This document shows positions 37,926 to 49,903 of a DNA stretch of 64,000 nucleotides, piece by piece. Below the pieces are notes generated by a model that ran no database searches, was not told the DNA's origin, and saw nothing but the letters and a program-made list of their open reading frames with translations. Source of the DNA: Nymphaea colorata (lineage: Eukaryota; Streptophyta; Magnoliopsida; Nymphaeales; Nymphaeaceae); contig NC_045139.1 in assembly GCF_008831285.2 (NCBI RefSeq), forward strand, positions 5,616,704-5,680,703, read 5' to 3'. Both the position numbers and the translations under genes were made by a program. Each line of letters begins with the position of its first letter. Position 1 is the first letter of the stretch.

Positions 37926-40900
37926 TTATGTAGGTAAGGTCCTAAGCAACTGAAGCGCCCGCATCCATTGTGGACCTTCTGAGAAAACTATTCTCCTCAG
38001 TACAGGAATTGCACCGGCAGCAACTATTGCAGCATGATTCTCACTATCCATGCTCAGATTATACAGAATTGCCAATCCGGCTTCTCGGGTTCTTTCTCCC
38101 CCTTCGTCAATCGCCTTGACTAGAGGGAATATGCCTCCTCTGGCAGCTATTTCTCTAGCATATTCAATCGCCCCTTCTGATATGATATGATTTAGTTCCA
38201 CAACAGCTTCCTCTTGTCCACCTGACTCTGAGCTCTCAATCTCTTCAATCAGTCTTGGAATGGTACCATGAAGAATTACCTCCTTGTTGATAGGGTTCTT
38301 AAGGTCCATGTTCGGACCAGCCAGTGATTCAAGTTTAATGAGGCATGCAGCGACCCAGTCCTTAGTATAAAGAGGGACATCAGATTTAAGTATATCATGC
38401 AGTAGACGTATGAATTTAACAGTGTCAATAGCACTCTGACACTGCTGAAGAGAAAGCAGCTTAACAAACAATCGAGAGGCAGCACTGATTGCACGCCCAG
38501 ATTCTTCTACTACTGCTGGATTTGGTTCCGGTGAGCCACTGACTGATCAAGGAGACAATGAGAAAATGGGCAATATTAGATAAATCAACTTAGATAGTGG
38601 ATGGAAATAATTATGAATATCCAAAAAAAAAAGCAGCAATAAAGAAGCTGAGGCCAAAGAGTAAAGTAGTCGAAGTAAAATTGCAAGAGAGGAGGAATTA
38701 CCGTAATCGTACATTCTGCAGATTCTACAGTAGGAAGAAATCTCTAATTTGGATATTTTTAATTGTTTAGGCATAAGCAGGAATTTTCAAACAGATTCAC
38801 TAAAAAAATCTTCATGAACCACAGGCTGCCTTAGCTTCCAGCAGACTCCGTAAACCATTAACTCTGATAGTTTGGCTCTCAATTACAACTTCTTTTAAAA
38901 AATTTGAAAGAAAAAGAAAAACTAAATTAATTTTAGAAAAGGCATCCATTTTTTTTACTGTTCCTCATTTAGTATGATATCAAATAATGATGATCCTACC
39001 AGATTCCTCTCAACCAATGTGGATGACACGATGCATGAACATTTTCTAGAACACAAGTTCAAGATTAGGTGTAACCCACTAATGTAGACAAGATCGTTTC
39101 GTCCCATTTTTTGAGGGGAGTTACTCCCTACAGAAGTCTTTCTGACCAACTTTTATTTTGCTCTATCAATAACCCCTTCTCAAGACTTCCTCAGTTTGAA
39201 ATCCAATAACAGACTTTTGTTTCTTTATCATGACACAATCTCGCGGTCATGATTTTATCACCTTTTCATGTCTTGTTCACTTAATCCATATCTTTTTTAT
39301 GACATTATTCATCTTGACAAATAAAATCTTGCATCCCCATAAATTATAAAACACAATATCGTAAACAACTATATGCATGGCAGGGGCCAGTCAAAATTGT
39401 AAAACGCAATCAGAATTGCATCTGGCCGTTTGACTAGTCAAGTAATACAAGTTGTTGGTCAAATGACTAGTAAAAGGCTGCCAGTCAATGTCGCTCTAGA
39501 AAGTAGAAAGACTAGTCAGTCAACTACATCAACTAGTTGGGACTTGGTAAGGTTTAACTTTTCAGCCGTCTTTTTCGTGTCTCGTGTGCTTTTTTTTTTT
39601 TCTCTTCATTTCAAACTAGACTTAGTTATTATATATTTGTCAGTAATCATGTAACTGTTATTATTTGTATACACTTTGAAATTAAGAATATATCTTCTTC
39701 TAATTCATACCTGTGGTTTGTTGATTATCTGATTATTATGTATACAACATTGAATTTTTAATGTATCATTTTGAGTCTTGAACTTGACAATAATACCACC
39801 TAAAACAACCTTTCCTAATGACCCGAGGGTCGACTTTGCTGAATCCCAACTTGCCCTGTAGCCAGCTTCAGTCCACACCTTGAAAAGGCCATCAATCAGG
39901 GCACGACGTTACATGAGATGCAGGTATATAAGTCTCTTGAGATTTCTCAAAATCTTCCATATATTACCAAGTCCTTTTCCTACAAACTGGCTGTCACCTC
40001 AACACGGCTGTTTGTTCTCGGTATATGTTTTTTTGTTCAACCCTTGATTACACAGTGTTTTAAATGTATTTTTATGATTGTTTGTGTCCACATGTGTAAA
40101 GATGCATGTGTCAAATACTCAAATTCATCATGGTCCTCATATTCACTTAGTCTGTATACACATAATATATATGCCTTAGACTGTGCTGCCCGATTTATCT
40201 GGGCATCTAAGATCCCTCTAGCTTTTTCTACCATTCTTATGTCATCTTCTGCAGATACAATCATATAGTTGCATGCATAATATTAAAAATCAATAAATCT
40301 AGGGCCTAGATCAGGTTTTGTAAAGGTTTTACAATTCACTGTTTTACTTTTCTCAGCTCATGAAATCTGCCCCCTAACATCAAATTTCATTAATTCTTTT
40401 CCTATATTTTTCAACATTAGCACATTCGTACAGTTAGATTTTCAAAAGGTTTCATGAAAGAAAGACACAGCCCAGCTGATGGGTGGCAAAAACTAAATTC
40501 TTATGTGTGTGTCTGGATACTGTGGATCAATCTGGTGACATTTTTTGTTCAATTGTTCTTGTTATTAGACCAGTGACGTCACTTATAAGGCTCTTAGGTA
40601 GCGTCAGATACTTACGATCCAGTCCAATACCTCTGATGTAACACACAATAAGTTATGATATGTTCAAAGTTTCAAACATTATTACTTTTTAAGCTAGTGC
40701 ACTTTTGTTCACCTTCCCTGTGGAGATTCGGAGAATGACTTTGATCAACTAGCAATTTTGAACAAAATAAGTCAAAACTAAATGAGTTTGTCAATAATAA
40801 AAAATGTCCTTCCGAAAGTAATAGCATTTCAAAGATCAGGAAAGAAAAGGAAATAATGCATGATCTTGGAAAGAGAACCGAAGTGAAAACTATAATGTGT

Positions 40901-43900
40901 TTGTCAATTATAAAAATGTCCATTCAAAAGTAGCAGCACCCTGAAGAACGAGAAAGAAAAGGAAATAAAATTTTAATATGGACGAACTTCGAAAGGGAAC
41001 ATAAAAATTTGATCCTTACAGTCAAATGGGAATTAAAAACAAATGTACTTGTACCATCTTTTCCTCGTTGAAGGAAAATTGCACTTAGTCCTGATTGAAC
41101 ATCTGCTGCAACTATTGCACTGGTATATGGTTCATCATCAGCCAGGTTCTCAAGAATGATGGCCGCCTTTTGTTGCAAATTAGGATTTTTTCCCTTTAAA
41201 ATTGCAACAAGTTTTGGAATAACACCGGATTCTAACACCTTTTCCCTTGGGAAAACAAAGAGACAACAAAAGATCAGCATGATTCTAGAGAGTAGTCTCA
41301 CTATGTACTTCTAATTTCATGTCCAAGTCACTTTTAATTTCAAGTCATCTTAGTTACTGACCTTTCCTAGTGCCTTTAATACATAACCCAAAAAATGAAC
41401 ACTTAAGACATTTTTTAACAGTTTGTCTACAAGACCATATTAATGGATCAACTGAGACTAATTGTATTTTACTGATTTGAACAATGATAAGTAAAGGCAG
41501 CGAAAGAAGATGGCAACTGATGACATCACATTGCTAATGATTATGATATAGCCGCCTAGACTTTTGTACTACTAGTGACAAACTACATGTGGAAAAAAAA
41601 AACCTCTATTAGACAACTTGGGGTTGCAGGTGGAGATGAAAAACAGAAAAAATCATGTAAACTGTATGCCCTCTGTTAACTTAGGAAAGGAAAACCTTTG
41701 ATATAAATTTTTTAATTATGGTATCAGAAAAAGAAAAAAATAGAACACTAAGAGAAACAGAAATTCAGATCAGTTGCAGATCAGGGAACTTAACAAACCT
41801 AAAATCTTCCTTTGATAAAGGCGTTCTGTCCACCTTCTCTCCCAAGTCAGAGGTGCCTACAGAACTTCTGCTCATACCATTTATTCCTTTCTTGACTCCA
41901 TGAAAAGACGCACCATCAAACTGGAAAATAGTCAAACTCAAGTGTTAAAACATACAGAGATGATGATTCTTCAAAAACCTAGCTCATTGGAGTGTAGTGT
42001 TTATGATATGGATTGACATCTAAAAACTGGAAGGCTGAAATTCAAAACTGAAGCTTCTAATAATTTTACCATTGATTTCATTTCTTTGACAGGATCAAGA
42101 AACCGAGAAACAATATCCAAGATCTGCATTTCAAATGTTTGTTGTTAGTAGAAATAAAGTTCAACTATGAAGTCCAGAGACTGCAATAAATTGCAGAAAG
42201 GGAAAAAAAAAGAACCTTTTCAAGCAAATCTTCAGATGTGTCATTTTCCACTAGAATGTCAACAAGCGTGTCCATGGCACCACAGGATGCAATTGCTTGG
42301 CATACTACATTGCTGCAATTGGAGCAATAGAAGTACAATATGTCAATATCTATAACAAATTTAAAAACTCAACTAAGTGCAAAAAAGTTAAAATCATATG
42401 CATTTTATAAAATCCTCTTAGAGATATCCCTAAAATGCTGCCTATAGTAAGAACTTTCTAAAAGCAAGCATAAACTAATCACAAAGTTGACCAGACATTA
42501 ATAAGGTGCTGGTAAAATCTTCAAACTATAGAACATATACCTGATTGATAGCTTCTCCAGTGCATGAGCAGCAGCCAGTCTTACAGCTTCAGCATCATAT
42601 TCTAGTAAGCGAACTAGGTTCTTCAGTGCACCAGCCTCCTTGAATAAAACACGCATGTGCTCATTGATACAGGCATCAGCAATGGATAGTGCGGCTCTCT
42701 CAAGAGCTGATACATCTTCAAGACCAAGTATTAAAACTAGACGTGCAACACCATCAATCCACGGTAAAAATGTTGACTGCTGCTTCATGGTAGGTTGTGA
42801 ATCAGGTATGCTTCCCTCTTCAGTGTCTATGGCTCCAAGTCGAGCCAGAAATTGTTGTGTTGTCCTTCCAACTATTGCATTCTTCTGTGCTTCCTCCAGT
42901 CTAGCATCCTCATCTTGAACATTCAGACCAAGAAGCAATTCGGAAGCACCAAATCTTGAAGGAACAGATGAATAGCGTTCAAATTCAGTCCCATCAGGCA
43001 AAGAAGGCCATGAACGGGAAGCAGGTGTAAGGGATTTATATGCTGCAGCACCAATTATGGGTACTAAGATAAGACCAGCCTCAACAATAAGAATTCTGTA
43101 GTAGTCATCTTTCGCTAGCTCCGAGAGGATATTTCTCGCTTCTTTTTTAACTACTTTTGACCCTTCATTACATTTTAAGATCTCGGCCTGAACAATGTCC
43201 AAGTGTCAGAAAGATAAAGTAAACAATTCTTGCATATCAGTGATCAATATATTAACTGGAGATTGCCAATAACTAACAGAAGGTATGCTAAGCACGTAAC
43301 TATCTTACATTCATCATAATCAAAATTACCATATTCATTACATAAAACTGAGGTTACCAAGTGTGTCAGCTCAAAGGTTATTGAAATTTCTAAATCAAAG
43401 AAGCAAATTTCCAAAGAGCGGTATAATATATTTGCTCACTATGCTCCTAAATATCCATTGAGAAGAACAAACCAACACCATTTGATTGTGTAGGAACCCA
43501 CATAACAAAAGAAGAATGTTTGCTTCAAAGTTCAAACACACACACACACATAAGTGAATCTGTAGCAGAGAATGATGAACATATGAAAATATGCCAGCCC
43601 TGCTTGCATACTGCTATAGAAAGATCAGATGGAAGCATAGGAATGACCATATCCAATATAATTCATTGCCATTTAGGATAAGGTATGCTGACTGGATTAG
43701 CAACTAGAGTCCAATTATAATTTTAACCTAGAAAGGTACAAATGAAGATCAGCTGAAACAAGGTCTACCGTCTGCATCATAATTAGGAGAAGAAAATAAT
43801 CTCATTCACCCACCAGCTTTAGAATGATTCCTTCTTCAACCATGAGACCATGATTACACTGACTCAAGGCCAGGTTTGCAAGTACTCCTCCCGATGCTTC

Positions 43901-45827
43901 CTTTACCTTGATGTCTTCATCATCAAGGCATTTGATAAGAGCAGGCAGAAGAACAGAATTTGATATCTTCACTCTAAGATGCTCATCAACAGACAAGTTC
44001 CACAAAGTGCATATAGCTTGTTCCTTCACCTGCTAAAAATAAATTAAGAGAAGTTAGCCACGGGAGGGGGCATTCATAACAGGCAACTGGACGAGCATAT
44101 TCTTGTGGAAGCATACATGTACCCATCTGTGTGTCTCTATATTCATATAGTATGCAAGCAAACGTCATATACCTCCGCACATACAACAGATCTACTCAAA
44201 AGACCAGTTATTTCTTCAATGGCTCCCCCTGCTGATACTGAAGTTCGGTACAAGTTGACTGCTGAAATGCTACGCAAGAGGCCTGCAGCTGCTTCACTTG
44301 TGGTTTTAGACTCCGACTTCAGAAGGCTAACAGCAAGGTTGATACAACCTGGAAATTTCATGATCTCATCAATGCATTCCTTTCCACCCAGCGAGTACTT
44401 CCAAAGAGCATTTATTGCTTGTTCTCGGTCAAGAGGATCATTGTCTAGCCCAAGCATTCTGACAAACAGGCCAACATACCCATCTTCAAGACGGCCTTTT
44501 CTGTTTTCTGATGAACCTGTCTCCTGAAATGGTATGTCATGTTAGCACAAAACCTTACCCTTTTCCCCGGATATACATAAACATCAAAAAGCAAAGAGAT
44601 GCTGGCATGTGTTAACGCAAGATCATAGTAGGCCCTATTCCAAGAAGTTAATTTTGTACAGGATAAACAAGGGTTAAAAGTATACAGGCCTAGAGACAGT
44701 TATAAATTCATAAAATTTCCGTTGTTTGTTTCATTGGAGACATCCAATAAAATTGAAATTGCATGGAGAAGATTAGCATCGCCCCAACACAATGATGCTT
44801 TCGTTTCAAGAACTTACAATCTGCAAGTTGCGCAAACGATGATTCGTTTGTTTTTAATTGTCTTATTTACGAACTTGTGCTTAATTAAGACCCTAAGGTG
44901 AGATGAGGTCCTCAGGAGCTCAAACCAAGTGGACCAGATATTAAGTATTTTCCTTGATAACAGACTCCAAGCTATAAGAAAATTTAAACCAACAGAATAA
45001 ACAGCAACCTGTTTTGCGGTTCTAGAGAACTGAGCTCGGCAACCCTCTTACTTATACATATAAGCTTCAATCTCAATTTCATTCATCTGAGGGCATATTC
45101 TGATGGAAGCCATGAAATCGCAAGTGTTAGATCACATCACCTTCTGTGCTCAAAACGCATATGAAATCATGTAAGCGCCCCACAACAACTATTAGTTTTC
45201 AACTGTGGTGCTCGCAAGAGAGTCGGACTAACATGCTGTAAAGAATGTCTCGGGAAGAAATTCAATTTTTTTTAGTAAGGGAAGAGCCATAATCACAAAA
45301 CATTGCTCAGACAAAAGATTTTTCGACCATAAAACAAGCAGGATGATGCACATTCGAATTCGTGCTCCATCATCCAATCATAAATGCATTATTTTCTCCA
45401 CTTTCTGAACAACATAAGAGGCAATTCGGACCTTGGAAAGATAAAAAAAATGGCACCACAAAAGAAGGGGGCAAGAACCACTAAGCAGCTTTGGCGCTTT
45501 GAGGAATAAAAACAAGAACGAGGAACGAAGAAGAGAGGATTAGATCGAGCTCACAAAGGACGGTGACGCTTGGCTCTCTGTTTCAAGAGTGGTACCATCA
45601 TCAGCAGAGGCGTCGAAGCGAGTAACGCCAACACGTCTACCACCACCAAAATCATGCTTTCTCCTGCAAAGAGAAGATCGACCCAAAATTTTGAGGTTGG
45701 TGAGAGGCCTTGGATAACGGAGTCTCTGCCTGGTGAATTGAGACAAAGTAGACAAATGGGAGGTGGGTTTCTGGTGGACGAAGAGATGGGGAGGCTTGAA
45801 ATAGGCTGCTGCAGATGAGTTAGCCAT
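37926..45827 (-). CDS. armadillo-repeat protein, plastid-type (At1g23180-like)
   Basis: Nine exons on the minus strand: 45827-45555, 44523-44173, 44029-43814, 43187-42541, 42312-42216, 42123-42070, 41920-41799, 41245-41055, 38542-37926 (stop TAA). All introns are GT-AG and phases agree, giving 855 residues. The first 75 or so residues are rich in Ser, Arg and Lys with few acidic residues, like a chloroplast transit peptide. The body is alpha-helical with armadillo-type units, for example EQAICTLWNLSVDEHLRVKI, KEASGGVLANLALSQCNHGL, QKAAIILENLADDEPYTSAI and EAGLAILYNLSMDSENHAAI. Length and order match, from memory, the single-copy plant ARM protein of the At1g23180 group. Such repeats form a protein-binding superhelix; the partner is unknown. 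Exon 3 is preceded by TAGCAG, a NAGNAG acceptor that could add one Gln. Intron 8 is about 2.5 kb. Confidence 0.92.
39428..39535. repeat. cluster of ACTAGT palindromes in the armadillo gene's last intron
   Basis: GACTAGTCAA-like words recur about four times (near 39432, 39465, 39510 and 39531) with intervening GTCAA words. The cluster is clearly non-random but has no recognised function. Confidence 0.5.
39785..40264 (-). pseudogene. unidentified coding-like fragments inside armadillo intron 8
   Basis: Two minus-strand stretches read like real protein. The complement of about 40264-40150 gives EDDIRMVEKARGILDAQI then NRAAQSKA; the complement of about 39905-39785 gives ALIDGLFKVWTEAGYRAS then WDSAKSTLGSLGK. 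They have normal amino acid composition and the same orientation as the host gene, but no start codon and no plausible splice sites linking them to it. They may be remnants of a degraded inserted gene. The family was not recognised. Confidence 0.3.
44728..44812 (+). pseudogene. U6 snRNA-derived pseudogene in armadillo intron 1, antisense to the host
   Basis: The segment GGAGACATCCAATAAAATTG, followed after a short diverged stretch by GAGAAGATTAGCATCGCCCC, matches the U6 spliceosomal RNA core (GACATCCGATAAAATTGGAAC and AGAGAAGATTAGCATGGCCCC) in order and near-exact spacing. The 5' stem-loop also aligns, with changes, from 44728. The catalytic ACAGAGA box is altered (CATGGAGA), the ISL region is diverged, and no U-rich terminator follows at the right place. 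It is therefore a dead copy rather than a functional U6 gene. U6 relics typically arise by LINE-mediated retrotransposition. Confidence 0.75.
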
Positions 45828-45972
45828 AGATGAGTGCCCTCGTCACTCGTGAGTAACTGGGTGGGAAAGAACGGCTTCCCGATATGATAGTGGGCGCGTC
45901 TTTCTGCCTCCAAATTTCAATCAGTAACACGATATCAGATTTCTTGCATCAGCACCCAAACAGACCTCCGGG

Positions 45973-46044
45973 ATTTATCATTGTTCTCCTCACCTTTGAA
46001 CGAATAAGATTTATCATTGTTCTCCTCACCTTTGAACGAATAAG
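45973..46044. repeat. 36-bp perfect tandem duplication
   Basis: Two identical 36-base units starting ATTTATCATTG and ending ACGAATAAG lie head to tail, about 150 bases upstream of the armadillo start codon and so in its likely promoter or leader. Confidence 0.95.
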
Positions 46045-47373
46045 ATTGTGATGTACCAAAATCACGACTTCTGGTTTCTGGAAGGATCTCGACAAATCGA
46101 GACTATGGAAGGTTGGGATCGGATGTATCATGGATCATCGTTTCTTTGGCTCTGTTGGATTGATAGAAAAAATAGGGGTCTGCCTTTTAAAAGATGTTTC
46201 AGAATCACCACATTTTTGTTCCAAAAAGCGTCGATTCATAATATAAAAACAGCATCTATAGTTACAACATATCTTTTAAATTAATAATATCGTTTAAGAA
46301 CAGGCTGGTTTTTCTTATGGAACACCATCTAAGTGTGAGTTCCTTAACATTTATAAGGTCGAGCGAAATGGACAAATACACGTCTGGTGCTGTAAAAATC
46401 ATTCTTAGAATCAAAAGCTTGCATAGGAAATCAGTTAAGTCGATTGGGAATAGGCAAAATATTAAAAATCTTTTTTTAAAAATCAATAAATATATAAACT
46501 CAAAATATTTTTCAATTGATTCAAGATGACATGTGACACTATTGAAACAGTTACCAAATTGAAATGGTTAGCTACTAATTCTATTCGTATTGACCTGTAA
46601 CATTGCACGCATTATGCATGTCCCGTGTTTGCATCGACTGCATTAAGCAAACATGCAAGTTTCAGAAATCAAACACCCTCTAAAGGGGTAGGTAACAGCT
46701 TTGGGACTTAAAAGTACCCATCTAGGTGAATGTGTTAATGGATCTCAGACTCGGATCATAATATAAATTGTTCATCCCGGAAAGGAGAAATTACGGTTGA
46801 ATCTGAACCTGAAATACTAATAGTTTTTGTCCGAATATAGAATCGAATGAGACCCTCCTATGTAAGCTTGAATGGCAGCAGAAACACAAAAAAGATTAGC
46901 TCTGGATCCAGTAAAAATGGTTGGAATACATGTTAAGAATGGCAGTTTTAAATTATATCTTTGGACGGGCAGGAGTTGTCTGGCATTTGCATGATATGTT
47001 GCCAAGTTCCAAACTGTACTCAATGGAAATATTGATCCAAATACAGTTAGAATGAGAATAAAACTAATCTGTTAACTTGGCATCTTTACTCGTGCTTCAG
47101 TGATCTGTTCCAAACATTGGAATCGGGTGTCTCAATATGCCAGATCCATCTGCAGATCTAGTTCTAATACGTAAGGCTAACTAATGAACGAATTGAGGAG
47201 CTCAATTTCTAGCTTGATCCTGTCCACCTAAAGATTCTGTACCCGGTATTCGCTTCATGTGAGACTCTACACGGATGACCTTTTGCCAGAAAATTGTATT
47301 CAGTATCATATGCTTATTTATTAAGCAAATTAAGTAAAAAAAGTATTAAAAAGCTGAAAATATCATGCAAATA

Positions 47374-47607
47374 AGATTTAGTGTCTGGCGTATCTGTCAG
47401 ATGTGAGTTTAAAAAATACCAATAGACCTTCTTCCTGCTTAGCTCCTTTACTTCAAAACATTGGCAGCTTGGTCTCAGCTCATGTCGGGCGCTAGCCATG
47501 AGCTGAGACCAAGCTGCCAATGTTTTGAAGTAAAGGAGCTAAGCAGGAAGAAGGTCTATTGGTATTTTTTAAACTCACATCTGACAGATACGCCAGACAC
47601 TAAATCT
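47374..47607. repeat. perfect inverted repeat, 111-bp arms, 12-bp spacer
   Basis: The left arm 47374-47484 is the exact reverse complement of the right arm 47497-47607, with no mismatch over 111 bases. The spacer 47485-47496 is TCGGGCGCTAGC. Beyond a 2-base bulge the pairing continues five more bases (ATAAG at 47370-47374 region, CTTAT on the right). A transcript would fold into a long perfect hairpin. No target duplication was found. It may be a young siRNA or proto-miRNA locus, a foldback transposon, or an assembly or cloning artefact; the sequence cannot decide. Confidence 0.95.
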
Positions 47608-48848
47608 CTTATTAACAATGTTTTACCTGGGAACGAAACGGACACTCGGTACTTAATTCTAAAAGAAGAACTTCCAACTTGTAGCTCTTTATGAAATTGT
47701 TTTAGAAAGAACTCACTGAAAGATGATTTGCAATAACCTTTCGAATATCAGCAGACAATGTAATGGTCTAGTTAGGTTATAAAAAAACATTTTTTTTCAT
47801 CCCTGCTATCTATGAATTCCTAAGTAAGTTGGACGAAATGCTTGAAAAGTGCAGCTTATTAATGTACCTCGAGAACATAATCAGGTAGTTTCATTCAAAC
47901 CAAGAGAAACTAACCCAAGCTTGAAGGCAGCCACCACTGTGCTCACTCCTGATCTGTACATCAACAGCAACAGTGAGACGCAATCCCAGACCTAAAACTT
48001 TGTAGACAAGAAAAAAGCACAATGAACACAAACTTGTTCCTGCGGCTCAATGGAACGAGGAGACAAGCCAAACAAATGAGTCAATGCAGCAAATATGATT
48101 CATTTATCTGGTGGAGCTGCAGAATAGATCGGACTAACACCAAAGAGTTGACCAAGTCCTGTCCAGGCACTCATCTAGCTCAGACCAATACCAATCCTTC
48201 CAAGCGCCAGAAGACTTGGTCCATTTGGGCGGCACAGTAAGCTGCAAAAGGTGCCAATGTCTTGGCCTTCAACTCTTGACCAGCTTGGACCCATTATGAG
48301 CATCTGGGAGCGCATGTGTACAAGGCCTATCCATCTCAAGTAGGTGAGTTACAATTCAGAAGTTAAGATCATACCACAGCAGCTATTCGTATACATAAGC
48401 AAGCAATGTAGATAAAATTTCTCAGCTGTTGACTGCGATTCACTTAGTTTTTCAACTATTTCTTAGCTGATTAAATATGATACCCCAAGCATCCAGAATT
48501 TTTACTCTTTAACAAATTACAAAACTAAGAAGAAAAACAAATTTCAGTCGCCGGGACAAAAAAATCCTCACCCTCTGCCCAATCCCCATATTTTTCATAC
48601 CCAGAAAAGGCTAACCGAGGAAAAAAAAGATCGGAAAAGGAAAGAAAAACTCTATGGGCACCTAGAAATTGCATGAAGTTAATCCTAGTTTCTGCAAAGA
48701 AAAGATGGTCAGACTTCATCTTCTTCGTTGCTGCTACAGAAGGCAGCAGAGGGAACAAAGAAGGAAGACCGGTGGTATACGCTAACATGACACATCATAG
48801 CATGCAGCCACTCTCCCGAACGTGTCATTTCCTGTTCCTTCAGCAAAT

Positions 48849-49865
48849 TCATATAGATTGAGGGGATCCAAACAGAACTGAGAGTTTCTCCCAGTCCCAT
48901 GAATCTGGATTTGTTGATGCAACGGCATAAACAGCAACTCCAACTGCAAGGGTTATTAGTAAGCTTGTCTTGACACAACCTCCACGGCTTGTCAGCCTTG
49001 CCAGTAAAGCTTTGCACAACTTATCTGCATCTTTAATCAAACCTATACGGTCTGCACCAGATTCCGCATCATTCAAGGCTTGCTCATTCTGCCGAGCAAA
49101 ACAAGACATCTTTATGATGGGAGAAAACTAGGAATCAGGCAGCTGCAAGAAGGGAGGGATGCATTATCAAGTTACCTTCAGCCTCAGATTCTTAAGTGTC
49201 AGTCTCATGTTTTCTAATGGGGCGAGTCTGGTAGAGTGTTGCTTCCATTCTTCAGAGAGTTTCGTAAGAACAACCACGCTCCGATCAATTTGTTCAAGGT
49301 ATACCTTTTCCTGTTGGCAATTTGAAATTTTGAAGTAATATCAATGTTTCATGACCGTATGACTCAGAAAATGTGAAAGATTAGAGAGAACAAATGTCAG
49401 AAAACAAACCCAATGCTTGTAACATTCAGAATTCTGAGATAAGCACCATATGAATATTCCAGCAGCTTCCCCTGATAGTTCTGGATTGTCTGTAAAATAA
49501 GGTTCCTAGGTAAGTTTCATGCAGATGGTACAGGGAAATGAATTTGCTTTTAAACTGTATGTTTAAAATTACAAGCCTTGAACCAGCCATGACATTGCTG
49601 GTGAGTGCAATTTGAATGTGGATTTCCTCAACAAAAAATAACATAATTGTGTTCAATCTCTCTGCATGAGAGAGTTGACAATAGAATATTAAGATAACTT
49701 AGATCCCAAAAAGCCATTCAAAATAGTAAACTTTCTCTTTATTAATATACATAGAAATTCTTCACTAAATAATACTCAAATATGTTCTTGGAATTATAAT
49801 TACCTGCCCACTCCGTTCCCCTTCTCAGTCATACCCCTTGTCTTTTTATCCATGCACGTGAGCAC

Positions 49866-49903
<38 letters not shown>

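Larger units (their letters stand above)
45828..48848. other. intergenic region between armadillo and TMEM214-like genes
   Basis: It contains the armadillo promoter side, the 36-bp tandem duplication, and a perfect 111-bp inverted repeat at 47374-47607. The open frames at 47314 and 47461 are only the two arms of that hairpin. The rest shows no recognisable gene. Confidence 0.6.

Noticed and set aside
42640-42918. 92-residue plus-strand frame opposite the armadillo gene
   Set aside because: It is antisense to exon 4, whose minus-strand reading is clearly the real protein.
47314-47694. Two near-identical open frames facing each other
   Set aside because: They are the two arms of the perfect inverted repeat read outward, not two related genes.
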